This document shows, one piece after another, positions 8,101 through 16,452 of a stretch of 64,000 nucleotides of DNA; the first letter of the stretch is position 1; every line of letters starts with the position of its first letter. The DNA comes from Bacillota bacterium. GTDB taxonomy: Bacteria > Bacillota > Bacilli > Alicyclobacillales > SLC66. A program made the translations under genes and the position numbers. The stretch spans positions 29,505-93,504 of the forward strand of contig JAJZCW010000013.1 of the NCBI GenBank assembly GCA_021828865.1. Reading direction: 5' to 3'. The notes below the pieces were generated by a model. It was not told the DNA's origin, ran no database searches, and saw nothing but the letters and a program-made list of their open reading frames with translations.

Positions 8101-9291
8101 TTAATGTGCGTGTTGGTGATGAAGGCCTTCGGCTTGTCCATTTTCCTCAAGACTTCTGACAAACAAGCCCGTTGCAAAGAGAAGTGCGATGAGTCCTACC
8201 ACCAAAAGAGCCGCTGCGATCCAAAACGGCACTTGCATGCCGAACTTTGGTCCTAAAAATCCACTCAAAATAGGAGCAATGGCCGCACCGGCCCAGCGTA
8301 AAAAGTTATAGGTACCTGAGGAAATGGAGCGGGAGAATGGCGACAGTTCCATGGCAAGCGTGGTAAATAGTGCATTGGCAATCCCGCAGAAAAATCCCGA
8401 GATGACAATTACCCAAAGAAGGGCTGATCCGTGCACCAAAGCGGCGGCGATAAATATAATCACCAATCCCACTAGATTGGCCTGAAGAAGTCGCACCGGG
8501 CCAAAAAGCGGTCGCAACCAGTTGACGACAAAGACAGATGAGATTCCGACCAGAATTCCCCATGCGAAGTAAGTAAAACCCAGGGCAATACTACTCAGTC
8601 CTTTGAGCGTCAGAGGCGAATAGGCGAGAATGGTGAAAAACGCGTAACTATAAGCAAGCCCAATCAGGGCATTGGTGAGGACTGCGGGATGACGCATAGC
8701 GCGAAATAGGTCCTTTGCAGACCTAGCGGCTTCCCGGTTGTTTTCCTTGACACTGAAAAAAGTAAAGAGTAGTGCGATAAACATCAAGAGTGATGTCCCA
8801 TAAAACGGGAAACGCCATGAGATATGGCCCAAAAATCCGCCTATTAACGGACCAGAGGCAATCCCCAGACCAAGAGCTGCCTCGTATAAGGTGATGGCAG
8901 AAGCCATGCCGCCAGTCGAAGCGCCGACGATGATGGACAATGCTGTCGAGGTAAAAAATGCATTGCCGAGGCCCCAACCGGCACGCACAGTGGCGAGAAT
9001 GCCAATATTAGGCGAACGCCCGGAAAGAAAAGCGAATATTACCACTAGAGAGAGTCCAATTAACATGACGCGACGACCACCGAGTCTTGTGGCAAGTACT
9101 CCTGAAATCAGCATGGTAATGGCCATGACCGCAATATAGCTCGTAAAGAGCCATTCCACTTGAAAAGGAGTGGCTCCCATCGCTTTGCCGATCAGCGGCA
9201 ATAGCGGGTCCACCACACCAATCCCCATAAATGCAATGAGTGTGGCAAATGCAGTGGCAATGACTGCAGGAGGAAATCTTTTTGACATCAT
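8101..9291 (-). CDS. MFS transporter, DHA1-like
   Basis: About 396 residues with twelve hydrophobic segments. The loop between helices 2 and 3 has the MFS motif A form (GVLATRLGGRR), and the first helix carries a GVVDPLLPLIG segment typical of DHA1 drug/metabolite exporters. The MM start at 9291 follows AAGGAG at six bases; a longer frame reaching 9354 has no ribosome site. Upstream, a TATAAT box overlaps a palindrome that could be an operator. Substrate unknown. Confidence 0.88.
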   Translation of the reverse strand: MMSKRFPPAVIATAFATLIAFMGIGVVDPLLPLIGKAMGATPFQVEWLFTSYIAVMAITMLISGVLATRLGGRRVMLIGLSLVVIFAFLSGRSPNIGILATVRAGWGLGNAFFTSTALSIIVGASTGGMASAITLYEAALGLGIASGPLIGGFLGHISWRFPFYGTSLLMFIALLFTFFSVKENNREAARSAKDLFRAMRHPAVLTNALIGLAYSYAFFTILAYSPLTLKGLSSIALGFTYFAWGILVGISSVFVVNWLRPLFGPVRLLQANLVGLVIIFIAAALVHGSALLWVIVISGFFCGIANALFTTLAMELSPFSRSISSGTYNFLRWAGAAIAPILSGFLGPKFGMQVPFWIAAALLVVGLIALLFATGLFVRSLEENGQAEGLHHQHAH

Positions 9292-9307
9292 TCCATTCTC
9301 CTTAATC

Positions 9308-9328
9308 ATTTCGAGATTCGAAATTATA
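9308..9328 (-). promoter_or_regulatory. -10 box and overlapping palindrome upstream of the MFS gene
   Basis: Reading leftwards, TATAAT (9328-9323) is followed by the palindrome ATTTCGA-GAT-TCGAAAT (9308-9324), which shares its last bases with the -10 box and would cover the transcription start. This is where a repressor would block initiation. No candidate repressor gene is adjacent. Confidence 0.45.
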
Positions 9329-9392
9329 GATAATCCATATCTTACACGAGCCAACTAGGAATTTCTAGATGCAGACAATGGCAGATAAAAAC

Positions 9393-9425
9393 AACCCAGT
9401 TCGCTTATCATTTGCGGACTGGGTT
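9393..9425 (-). terminator. Terminator of the cotJ pair
   Basis: Stem AACCCAGT..CGC / GCG.ACTGGGTT (9393-9404, 9414-9425); on the minus strand it is followed by GTTTTT. Confidence 0.8.
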
Positions 9426-9451
9426 CGAATTGAATCATCTGCACGGTAGGG

Positions 9452-9706
9452 TTAATGTACTTCCCACGGCCAGGGCTGTTCCACCCATCCTTCTCGGTTG
9501 ATGGTGTGGTCTTCTCCGTATCCCATTAAGGGACCCACCTGCTGTTCATACGCTTTACGGAGCGATCTCATTCTTTTATGCAACGTGGCGAAATCTTGCA
9601 GTGCATAAGGGTCATCGGGGTGTGTGTCCAAGTAAAGCTGCACTTCAGTCAATGCAAAACCGGTACACTGTAATTCATGCATAAAATCCATCTCATACGT
9701 GCTCAT
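9452..9706 (-). CDS. cotJB: Spore coat protein CotJB
   Basis: An 84-residue protein matching the CotJB family: HPDDPYALQDF in the first half, YEQQVGPLMGYG in the middle and the aromatic tail EQPWPWEVH. CotJ proteins are inner coat polypeptides in Bacillus, normally encoded cotJA-cotJB-cotJC. The start overlaps the stop of the upstream cotJA-like gene (ATGA), so the two are translationally coupled. The third member, the manganese-catalase-like cotJC, is absent: a terminator follows at once. Confidence 0.9.
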   Translation of the reverse strand: MSTYEMDFMHELQCTGFALTEVQLYLDTHPDDPYALQDFATLHKRMRSLRKAYEQQVGPLMGYGEDHTINREGWVEQPWPWEVH

Positions 9707-9876
9707 GATCGCTCACCCGATCTTTCATCATGCAAACGAACGTGTTTGCGATATTGGTCATCGAGATGAGGATACAGTGTTCCTTGGTAAAGCGCGGTGG
9801 GTAAATCGTATTTTTTCATTTCACTATACGAATAAGGGGCAACCCCGTCCGGGAACTGCAAATCGTCTTCTGCCAT
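9703..9876 (-). CDS. cotJA: CotJA-like spore coat associated protein (57 residues)
   Basis: A small frame from ATG 9876 to TGA 9703. The protein contains FPDGVAPYSYSEMKKYDLP then ALYQGTLYPHLDDQYR, resembling the CotJA core 'A...GTL.P.L..PY'. It is coupled to cotJB by a four-base overlap, the order found in Bacillus. An AAAAGGAG ribosome site lies rather far upstream (about 13 bases). The call rests on this motif and the neighbour. Confidence 0.75.
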   Translation of the reverse strand: MAEDDLQFPDGVAPYSYSEMKKYDLPTALYQGTLYPHLDDQYRKHVRLHDERSGERS

Positions 9877-9970
9877 GGCAAGACAAACGCTCCTTTTCCA
9901 TTTAGGTAACTATACAATATGGAGTTTTGCCCAAAATGTGATAAATTGGATGATGGGAGAGATGAGTAAT

Positions 9971-10939
9971 ATGAATGAGCATCAGATCAAAGTTTGGCAT
10001 GAAAAGCTAAAACAATTAGTAATGGAGACATCCAAGCACATCATTGGTAAGGAAGAGGTCATTCGCAAAATGGTCGTTGCTATTATCGCTGGTGGCCATG
10101 TCCTGCTTGAGGATGTGCCTGGGACTGGTAAAACCAGTCTGGCACTGACCTTAGCCAAAGTGCTTGGACTTGATTTTAAGAGGCTACAGTGTACACCGGA
10201 TTTACTCCCGGCAGACGTGTTGGGAACGTTTGTCTATCATCCGGAACAAAGAGAATTTGCCTTTCGGTCAGGACCAATTTTTACTCAATTATTGTTGGTC
10301 GATGAGATCAATCGCGCGGTTCCGAGAATGCAGTCTGCTTTACTTGAAGCGATGCAGGAAGGGAAAGTGACGATTGAAGGACATACCATGCCACTTTCCA
10401 CTCCATTTATTGTCCTTGCTACTGCTAATCCACTGGAGTCGCAGGGTATATTTCCACTTCCTGAAGCACAGCTTGACCGTTTTTTGGTGCAACTACATAT
10501 GGGGTATCTCTCAGAAGAACGGGAACAGGAGATGATCAAGAGGATACGACTTGATCAAAGCGCAGAAATCACCACTATCTTGCAACCAAACGAAATTAAC
10601 GTGATAAAGGATTTCGTAAAAAAAATAGAAGTGACCACTGATCTATTAGCGTATATTGTGCGATTAGGTCGCTCCACTAGGGAAAATGATCGGATTCTCG
10701 TGGGAGCCAGTCCCCGTGCTATTCTGGCACTCACGTCTTACGCGCAGGCTCTTGCACTCCTTTATGGACGCACTTTTGTCATTCCAGATGATGTGAAAGA
10801 GGCATTTTATCCCGTGATGAACCATCGGTTGATATACAGGCAGGATTACAGGCTGGAAGGCGAGGCAGAGGCAAAAAAAGCCTTATTTGATGAATTGATA
10901 GGAAATGTGCCGGTACCTGTAGAACAGGTTGAGGTATAG
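9971..10939 (+). CDS. MoxR-family AAA+ ATPase
   Basis: Walker A is EDVPGTGKTSL, Walker B is LLLVDEINRA, followed by sensor 1 (TANPLESQG) and the MoxR C-terminal lid (GASPRAILAL, then VKEAFYPVMNHR). MoxR ATPases act as chaperones, often for metal insertion or envelope processes, with VWA/DUF58 partners; the next gene is DUF58. Several in-frame starts exist; ATG 9971 has GGGAGAG at nine bases and the sequence from MNEHQIKVWHEK on resembles family N termini. First gene of a three-to-five gene operon. Confidence 0.93.
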   Translation: MNEHQIKVWHEKLKQLVMETSKHIIGKEEVIRKMVVAIIAGGHVLLEDVPGTGKTSLALTLAKVLGLDFKRLQCTPDLLPADVLGTFVYHPEQREFAFRSGPIFTQLLLVDEINRAVPRMQSALLEAMQEGKVTIEGHTMPLSTPFIVLATANPLESQGIFPLPEAQLDRFLVQLHMGYLSEEREQEMIKRIRLDQSAEITTILQPNEINVIKDFVKKIEVTTDLLAYIVRLGRSTRENDRILVGASPRAILALTSYAQALALLYGRTFVIPDDVKEAFYPVMNHRLIYRQDYRLEGEAEAKKALFDELIGNVPVPVEQVEV

Positions 10940-10942
10940 CCG

Positions 10943-12022
10943 ATGCTATTGTTGCCAATTGTGCTTCTTTTCATGATTTGGTTATGGCCTGTGATCTGGT
11001 TTAGACTAATACGCGAAAAATTACAGGTGGAGGTTGCCATCACCCGAAATGTGGTGGCCATCAATGAGGCCATACCTGTCAAGATACAAATACATAATGC
11101 CTCATGGCTGCCATGCCCGAAGGTAAGCTTGTTTCTTTCTTTACCTGAAGGGTTGTCAGTGGAAAAAGAGGATGATGACGCCCGTTTTGAGTATCAGACG
11201 TTTCTTCTAGGCAAGCAAAGTTTGACCTTGGAGACAGTGATCTATGGAAAAAAAAGAGGATTACAGAACTTCTCTAATGGAAGTGTGAGCATTGGCTTAA
11301 ATGAAGGATTTGGTCTTCGGAACCTTTTTATCGGAGGGAAAATACATCAGGAGCTTGTGGTTTTACCAGACCTGATCGATATCAATACTTACTTGTTTGA
11401 ATCGAAGGATTGGCTAGGGAAAATGGAACAGCGCAGGTGGATCCTCCCTGACGAAACGATGTTTTCAGGCATCAGGGAATACGCGGCAGGGGACGAATTT
11501 CGCCACGTGGCATGGAAAGCCAGTGCTCGAACAGGAGTGTGGAAGACGAAGACGTTTTTCGGTTCAACTGACTGGGATGTGGTCATGCTTTTGAATGCAC
11601 AGTTTTTTGATCAGTACTGGAGCGGAACGCTGACTGATGAATTTGATTATTTGAGTAGTGTCGTATGTTCATGGGCTTATGAATTGCAAAAACGGGGAGC
11701 CAAAATTCACTTGGCTACCAACGCGATGCTGTCCAATCACCCCCAAACCATTTGGCATGGGGAATTGCTTGCCCATCAACTTCGTCACTTGTTCGGACGA
11801 GTCTATCCTTACGCGAACCAGTCCATCGAGAAGTTAACAGAGGTGGCAGCATCGCACCTCAAGAATCGGGAAATGGTCATGGTTTTTTCCGCGTACGCTT
11901 CTACCGAAGTGCTGCAGCATTTGTCTACTCTTGCTAGATCAGGTCATGCCCTGTATTGGATCAACGGGAAAAAGCAACGTGTGAACCTGGATGGTTATCC
12001 TGAATTTCAGCGCATCATATAG
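10943..12022 (+). CDS. DUF58 domain protein, MoxR partner
   Basis: An N-terminal hydrophobic helix (residues 1-20) is followed by a beta-rich region and the DUF58 core (REYAAGDEFRHVAWKASARTG), which ends in a degenerate VWA-like half (DWDVVMLLNAQ). It starts four bases after the MoxR gene stops, so expression is coupled. MoxR-DUF58 pairs are widespread; here no VWA gene is present. Probably membrane-anchored with the bulk on one face. Confidence 0.9.
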   Translation: MLLLPIVLLFMIWLWPVIWFRLIREKLQVEVAITRNVVAINEAIPVKIQIHNASWLPCPKVSLFLSLPEGLSVEKEDDDARFEYQTFLLGKQSLTLETVIYGKKRGLQNFSNGSVSIGLNEGFGLRNLFIGGKIHQELVVLPDLIDINTYLFESKDWLGKMEQRRWILPDETMFSGIREYAAGDEFRHVAWKASARTGVWKTKTFFGSTDWDVVMLLNAQFFDQYWSGTLTDEFDYLSSVVCSWAYELQKRGAKIHLATNAMLSNHPQTIWHGELLAHQLRHLFGRVYPYANQSIEKLTEVAASHLKNREMVMVFSAYASTEVLQHLSTLARSGHALYWINGKKQRVNLDGYPEFQRII

Positions 12023-12032
12023 GGGGGAGCTT

Positions 12033-13025
12033 ATGAAACGATCGCCAGCGTCTAATGGGATCCTGCGATGGAGCGCAATGGAAGCGTACGTGCCATTATT
12101 TTTTCTCTTTTTCTTATTAGGCACGACGAGTATTTGGGTGCAATTCGCGGGTCTCGGTGTGGTGCTCGTCTATGTCCTGTATCGCATAGGAAAAATAGCG
12201 GCAGATGAGCACCCGGAGGATGTCATTCGTTTTTACTTAAAAGTGGATTCAGGGATTCTCGTAGCCATGTGGGCTTTTCATTTGATTGAATTGCTGCCTG
12301 GAGGAGTTTCTTTTTCTTTTACCCATCGAGAAGCCATCCCGCTTATGGTGCTGTATCTGGTGTTACGACTGGTGGAATTGTGGTGGGTGGAAAGAAGGTT
12401 GTCGGGCACCAAGCTTTCAGGACAAAAGATCATCCCGTTGCTGCTTGTCGCAGCCGTCATTCTCGCTTTCTGGGGGATACCGCTTCTCTACGAGGCTTAC
12501 CTCGTTCTCTTTGTTGCATTTGGTTTTGTGGCATCCTTGCCATTATTTCTGGTTCATCATCTGCCTCAATTACTGCAAAAAAACCATGGGCAAGCGTCCG
12601 GTATCCACTTGTCGAATTTAGCAAAAATGCATTCACTCACTCAAGGCAAGCCACTGCATTTGTCTGCCTCAATGAGCACGTCGATTATTGTCGTCATCTG
12701 GGTGGGGGTTGTGGCGGCTGCTATTTTTGTGTTCCTGATGTTACGTAAACGCTCGAAGTGGACGCATGAGAAGGATTCACACATTCGCAGCGTGGTACGC
12801 ACCAAATGGGAAAAGGGGAAGGGGTTGAACCTTATTCCCACAGACAATCCCATTCGCCGCCAATATCAGGCATGGCTCTTGAAGCAACATCAATTGGGCG
12901 TTACGATAAGAACAGAAGAAACACCAAGAGAATTCCTGAAGCGGGCCGTATCAATTCCGGACGATGCTGTCGATCCAAGGGATCTAACGCTTCTCTATGA
13001 AAAAAACAGGTATGGAGGGAAGTAG
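12033..13025 (+). CDS. Membrane protein with C-terminal DUF4129-like domain
   Basis: About 330 residues with several membrane helices in the first 190, a long linker, another helix (IIVVIWVGVVAAAIFVFLML) and a soluble tail containing RQYQAWLLKQHQLGVTIR and TPREFLKRA, the DUF4129 pattern usually found at the C terminus of transglutaminase-like partners of MoxR/DUF58. The transglutaminase domain itself is missing here. ATG 12033 follows GGGGGGAG, ten bases after the DUF58 stop. Confidence 0.8.
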   Translation: MKRSPASNGILRWSAMEAYVPLFFLFFLLGTTSIWVQFAGLGVVLVYVLYRIGKIAADEHPEDVIRFYLKVDSGILVAMWAFHLIELLPGGVSFSFTHREAIPLMVLYLVLRLVELWWVERRLSGTKLSGQKIIPLLLVAAVILAFWGIPLLYEAYLVLFVAFGFVASLPLFLVHHLPQLLQKNHGQASGIHLSNLAKMHSLTQGKPLHLSASMSTSIIVVIWVGVVAAAIFVFLMLRKRSKWTHEKDSHIRSVVRTKWEKGKGLNLIPTDNPIRRQYQAWLLKQHQLGVTIRTEETPREFLKRAVSIPDDAVDPRDLTLLYEKNRYGGK

Positions 13026-13033
13026 CCCTTTTC

Positions 13034-13486
13034 ATGAAAACAAGAAGTGATAAAGCGAACTCACTGTTTTATCAATATCTGGCTGTTGCGCTGGGGGGAA
13101 TCATTGGCGCACTGTTGCGCGAAACCATCGAGTTGATGCTAAGCCCCAATTTAACGGACCACATTCCGATTGCAACCATGTTGATCAATTGGTCAGGGAG
13201 TCTGGTGCTTGCGTGGTTCTATACCAAAACTATCTGGCATTGGCGAGTTCCCCAATGGTTCAGGGTCGGTGTAGGGACAGGCATTATTGGTGCATTTACC
13301 ACCTTTTCTACGTTTTCTGTCGAAGCAGATACACTCATCTCACAAAATATAGCGTTAGGGTTTATGTATATCGTTTCCAGTGTGGTTGGCGGCCTTGGGT
13401 TCTCATGGATTGGGCTTCGATTAGCGGGAGAAAAAGCGGAAAAGAAAGATAATGTCATGCTTAATACCCAAGCTTCAGAAAGATGA
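13034..13486 (+). CDS. crcB: Fluoride channel subunit Fluc/CrcB (copy 1)
   Basis: Four hydrophobic segments. GGIIGALLRE near the N terminus, INWSGSLVLAW (family N-x-x-GS) and the fluoride-path motif GAFTTFSTFSVE are present. Fluc proteins export fluoride as dual-topology dimers; Bacilli commonly have two neighbouring genes whose products pair. It begins eight bases after the DUF4129 gene, apparently the tail of that operon. Confidence 0.93.
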   Translation: MKTRSDKANSLFYQYLAVALGGIIGALLRETIELMLSPNLTDHIPIATMLINWSGSLVLAWFYTKTIWHWRVPQWFRVGVGTGIIGAFTTFSTFSVEADTLISQNIALGFMYIVSSVVGGLGFSWIGLRLAGEKAEKKDNVMLNTQASER

Positions 13487-13513
13487 TGGACGGTGGTACC
13501 CAAGGAGGCTTGT

Positions 13514-13876
13514 GTGTTGTTGGTGAATTGGCTTGTGCTTTGCTTAGGGGCGGCACTTGGGGCAGTATTGCGCTTTTTTTTGACCAACCTGATCAATAAG
13601 CGTTGGAGATACTCGTTTCCTGTGGCCACTTTTTTTATTAATATGGTGGGGGCATTTCTTCTTGGTTTATTGTACGCAAAAAACCACGGACCAGATCAAT
13701 CGATTCTGTTATTCATGATCGGCATTGGATTTCTTGGCGCATTTACCACCTTCTCCACCTTTACCTATGAGACCGCCATCCTTCTGGATCGCAGGGCGCT
13801 CATCGCATCGCTATCTAATGTGTTAATCAGTGTCATATTGGGGCTGTTTTTTGCCTGGTTGGCTACTGTCATTTAG
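13514..13876 (+). CDS. crcB: Fluoride channel subunit Fluc/CrcB (copy 2)
   Basis: A shorter, more canonical Fluc: GAALGAVLRFFL, INMVGAFLLGLL and FLGAFTTFSTFTYE. It lies a few bases after copy 1 and probably forms a heterodimer with it. GTG 13514 (five bases after AAGGAGG) or TTG 13517 is the likely start; longer readings place the ribosome site inside the gene. The 3' end overlaps the convergent acpS gene by 54 bases. Confidence 0.93.
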   Translation: MLLVNWLVLCLGAALGAVLRFFLTNLINKRWRYSFPVATFFINMVGAFLLGLLYAKNHGPDQSILLFMIGIGFLGAFTTFSTFTYETAILLDRRALIASLSNVLISVILGLFFAWLATVI

Positions 13877-14308
13877 CGCAGGTTGAAGCAACACGATCGC
13901 TGTAGCAAGTGTAGCAGTATGGGAGAGACTGACTTCGGCTTGTAATGGTGCAAAAGAGGCAAAAGTTTGCGCCGTTTGTCCTAAAAAGCGAAGCGAAGGG
14001 AGTCCCTCATCAGTTTTGAGTGTTTCGATTTCATGAAAAATGAGGGGAGGCAATCGCGGGATTGAGTCACCTTTGAGATGAGTAAGCATCAATCGTTGGT
14101 ACAGGGTACTGAGCGCCTTGAAGGCAGCTTCTTTGACGGCAAACCGCCCTGCATAAAATTCAACTCGACGATTTGTGGATGCGATGGTATCGGCAAATTT
14201 CCTTTCTTGTACCGAATAGACACGAGCAACAAAACGTGAATTCTCTATGGCTCCTGCAATTCTTGGAATGTCGACTAGATCTATTCCCACAAACAAAAGC
14301 GGCTCCAC
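13823..14308 (-). CDS. acpS: Holo-[acyl-carrier-protein] synthase
   Basis: Transfers 4'-phosphopantetheine from CoA to acyl carrier protein. GIDLVDIPRI holds the Mg-binding Asp, and YAGRFAVKEAAFKAL the conserved Glu and Lys; SLSHTATLATAIVLL closes the fold. At 161 residues it is longer than the usual ~125 owing to an insertion in the middle and a polar C-terminal tail lying over the crcB overlap. GTG 14308 is just two bases from AGGAG, which is tight. Confidence 0.92.
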   Translation of the reverse strand: MEPLLFVGIDLVDIPRIAGAIENSRFVARVYSVQERKFADTIASTNRRVEFYAGRFAVKEAAFKALSTLYQRLMLTHLKGDSIPRLPPLIFHEIETLKTDEGLPSLRFLGQTAQTFASFAPLQAEVSLSHTATLATAIVLLQPALNDSSQPGKKQPQYDTD

Positions 14309-14346
14309 CTCTCCTTATTTTACTCTATTGTATCACTCGTCTCCGC

Positions 14347-14376
14347 TTGCAACGAAGCGTTCAGTCGTGCTATACT
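14347..14376 (+). promoter_or_regulatory. Promoter of tRNA-Leu
   Basis: TTGCAA (14347-14352), an 18-base spacer and extended -10 TGCTATACT (TATACT 14371-14376) lie 22 bases before the tRNA. This is the native chromosomal promoter and stays with the left tRNA copy. Confidence 0.8.
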
Positions 14377-14392
14377 CCTTTAGTAACTTTTA

Positions 14393-14492
14393 CTGCGAGC
14401 GGTCGTGGCGGAATTGGCAGACGCGCAAGATTCAGGTTCTTGTGCCCGTCAGGGCGTGGAGGTTCAAGTCCTCTCGACCGCATATTAAACAA
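14393..14492 (+). repeat. attL: left copy of the 100-bp direct repeat
   Basis: Identical base for base to 25889-25988. It starts six bases before the tRNA-Leu gene and ends ten bases after it, so the complete tRNA gene is duplicated. Similarity ends abruptly on both sides. Confidence 0.95.
14399..14482 (+). tRNA. tRNA-Leu(CAG), left copy
   Basis: Acceptor GCGGTCG pairs with CGACCGC (discriminator A, no encoded CCA). The anticodon arm is CAAGA-TTCAGGT-TCTTG, giving anticodon CAG; a long variable arm (TGCCCGTCAGGGCG region) marks a class II leucine tRNA, and the T loop is GTTCAAGTC. It keeps the chromosomal promoter. Confidence 0.95.
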
Positions 14493-14609
14493 GGATTTTA
14501 GGGATCTTCAAAGTTCAAAAAATCTTGTGTCTTACTAGTCAACGACTAAGGGCACTCCAGACCACAATACTTTGATTTCAAAATTGATCAAAGGATGGTG
14601 GTTTTTTTG

Positions 14610-15524
14610 TTGCTTAAATTTGCAATCGCTGATTTTTTGGCTGATCGGGAATACAAAAATATTTCAACAGCCACAATAAGCACATATAAATTTACGTTGC
14701 AGGAATTTCATTCTTATTGCGTGGAGAATGAGATTATTGATGCTGATGATGTGACTGGTTCAACAATTAAAGATTATTTGCTGTATTGTCTGCATGAACG
14801 TAGTAATAATCCCACCACAAGGAATACAAAATTAAGGACTTTGAAAGCATTTTTCAATTATTTGTTTGACAGTGAAATTATCAAGTCAAACCCTGTAAAA
14901 AAAGTAGGGTTTGCGAAGCAAGAAGTGAAAATTGAGGTGTTTACAGATCATCAAATAGGTCAAATGTTGAATTATTACAAACGTAAAAAGACCAGATACA
15001 GAAGTTTTTACTCTTATCGTGAATACTTTATGATCGTGTTTTTGCTTGGTACTGGTGTGCGATTATCTGAAATGCTGAATTTAAAGTGGAGTGATATTGA
15101 CTTAATCAATGGTGTCATTTCTGTATTTGGAAAAAAACGCGAAATAAGCAGTATTCCAATTTCAAACAAACTAAAAAAAGAATTTCTTGAATATCAACTC
15201 TTTTGTAAATTGACATTTGCAGAAAATGAGCTTAAGTATGTTTTTGTGACAATCGACAATACTCCATTAAGGCCGGACACAATCAAGAACATTTTTAAGC
15301 GATTATCAAAAACGATGAATTTTAATGATGTGCGTTTATCAGCACATACATTTAGGCATACATTTGCCCACCATTGCCTTATGAATGGGATGGACGTATT
15401 TACCCTTCAAAAGCTATTAAGACACACTGATTTGTCAATGACGCAACGTTACTTAGCTTTATGGGGAACTGCATTGAAGGAGCAAAACGACAAGTACAAT
15501 CCACTTAACAACATTGAATTATAG
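14610..15524 (+). CDS. Tyrosine recombinase 1 (adjacent to attL)
   Basis: A ~304-residue phage-integrase-type recombinase with a SAM-like core-binding N-terminal domain and catalytic C-terminal domain. Catalytic residues: Arg in GTGVRLSEMLNLKW, HTFRHTFAHH (HxxR), His in LLRHTDLSMTQ and the nucleophile Tyr in QRYLAL. Its position, ~120 bases inside attL and reading inward, is that of the element integrase. TTG 14610 has GGTGG at eight bases; ATG 14595 overlaps the ribosome site. The gene is clearly AT-rich compared with acpS next door. Confidence 0.93.
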   Translation: MLKFAIADFLADREYKNISTATISTYKFTLQEFHSYCVENEIIDADDVTGSTIKDYLLYCLHERSNNPTTRNTKLRTLKAFFNYLFDSEIIKSNPVKKVGFAKQEVKIEVFTDHQIGQMLNYYKRKKTRYRSFYSYREYFMIVFLLGTGVRLSEMLNLKWSDIDLINGVISVFGKKREISSIPISNKLKKEFLEYQLFCKLTFAENELKYVFVTIDNTPLRPDTIKNIFKRLSKTMNFNDVRLSAHTFRHTFAHHCLMNGMDVFTLQKLLRHTDLSMTQRYLALWGTALKEQNDKYNPLNNIEL

Positions 15525-15537
15525 CTGCAAATAAATT

Positions 15538-15570
15538 AACTCCCTTGCAAAATTGTAAGGGAGTTTTTTC
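15538..15570 (+). terminator. Terminator of recombinase 1 gene
   Basis: Stem AACTCCCTT / AAGGGAGTT with a ten-base loop and six T's. It abuts the stop of the convergent XRE gene. Confidence 0.88.
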
Positions 15571-15826
15571 ATTCCAATTTATCATTTTTTTGATTAATAT
15601 TATTTTCCATCATAATTTCAACGTCTAAAATTATGGTACTTGCTTTCACATTTAAATTCTCAGCCAGTATTTTTACCACTCTCATATTAGGGCTTTGTTT
15701 TCCACGCTCTAGCAAACTAATAAAGCTTCTATCAAAACCACAACGAAAGCTTAGTTCCTCTTGTGAAAATCCTAGTTGTTTTCTATATTTTCGTAGCACA
15801 ATTCCAAATGCCTGTTCATCAGTCAA
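15569..15826 (-). CDS. XRE-family transcriptional repressor
   Basis: Eighty-five residues with an HTH_3 fold: GIVLRKYRKQLGFSQEELSFR then FISLLERGKQSPNM, which is the classic Cro/C1 pattern. TTG 15826 sits six bases after GAGGGG and is preferred to the longer frame. It faces the secreted-protein genes across a ~140-base AT-rich region and probably represses element genes, as in other integrative elements. Confidence 0.88.
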   Translation of the reverse strand: MTDEQAFGIVLRKYRKQLGFSQEELSFRCGFDRSFISLLERGKQSPNMRVVKILAENLNVKASTIILDVEIMMENNINQKNDKLE

Positions 15827-15970
15827 AGTAAGTCCCCTCGTAAGCAATTGTCACGAGAAAGACATATAAACTCTACGGATTTAAATCATCAAAATATGTA
15901 TATTTATGATAATATGTGGTTATGAATTCTTTGAAATACAAATAATGATATAGGAGGAATCAATGGAATA

Positions 15971-16417
15971 ATGACGAATAAAAATAACAAAAAAACTAAT
16001 ATAATAGGAATATTTGTTTTGATAGGCATATTTGTAATAATAACTATAGCGATTATGATATTTTTTTCATCATTAAATAGCAATAATTCAGGATCAAATA
16101 CTAACAACACTATTGGAGTTACTTCTAATAATCTTCCGAATCCAGGGCAAAATGCCATAGTTACAGATGGTAATAAAAATGGTGCTACTTTTACTAAATC
16201 GGATTTTACTGAACTTAGTAATTTTATTGGTGAGCACAATGTAAGTGCAGTTCAAAATATGATAAATGATGGTCAAGTTGTAATAATACCAACTGGGACA
16301 CAGGTTGAAGTATTAAGTGTTAATGGAATTAGTGATTGGGCTAAGGTTCAGATAACAACTGGTGATCTTCAAGGACAGACAGTGTATATCTTTTGGGATG
16401 CATTAAATACAAATTGA
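15971..16417 (+). CDS. Membrane-anchored small extracellular protein (SH3-like C-terminus)
   Basis: A 148-residue protein: short basic start, one strong membrane helix (residues ~10-32), a low-complexity Asn/Ser linker and a C-terminal ~80 residues with the beta-rich pattern of bacterial SH3 folds (IPTGTQVEVLSVNGISDWAKVQI). Not otherwise recognised. A three-codon reading frame ATG-GAA-TAA lies between the AGGAGG site and this start, its stop overlapping this ATG (TAATG), so translation may be by re-initiation. Confidence 0.65.
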   Translation: MTNKNNKKTNIIGIFVLIGIFVIITIAIMIFFSSLNSNNSGSNTNNTIGVTSNNLPNPGQNAIVTDGNKNGATFTKSDFTELSNFIGEHNVSAVQNMINDGQVVIIPTGTQVEVLSVNGISDWAKVQITTGDLQGQTVYIFWDALNTN

Positions 16418-16452
16418 TCATGATTCTTAAAAAAATCAGGAGGTTGAAATTT

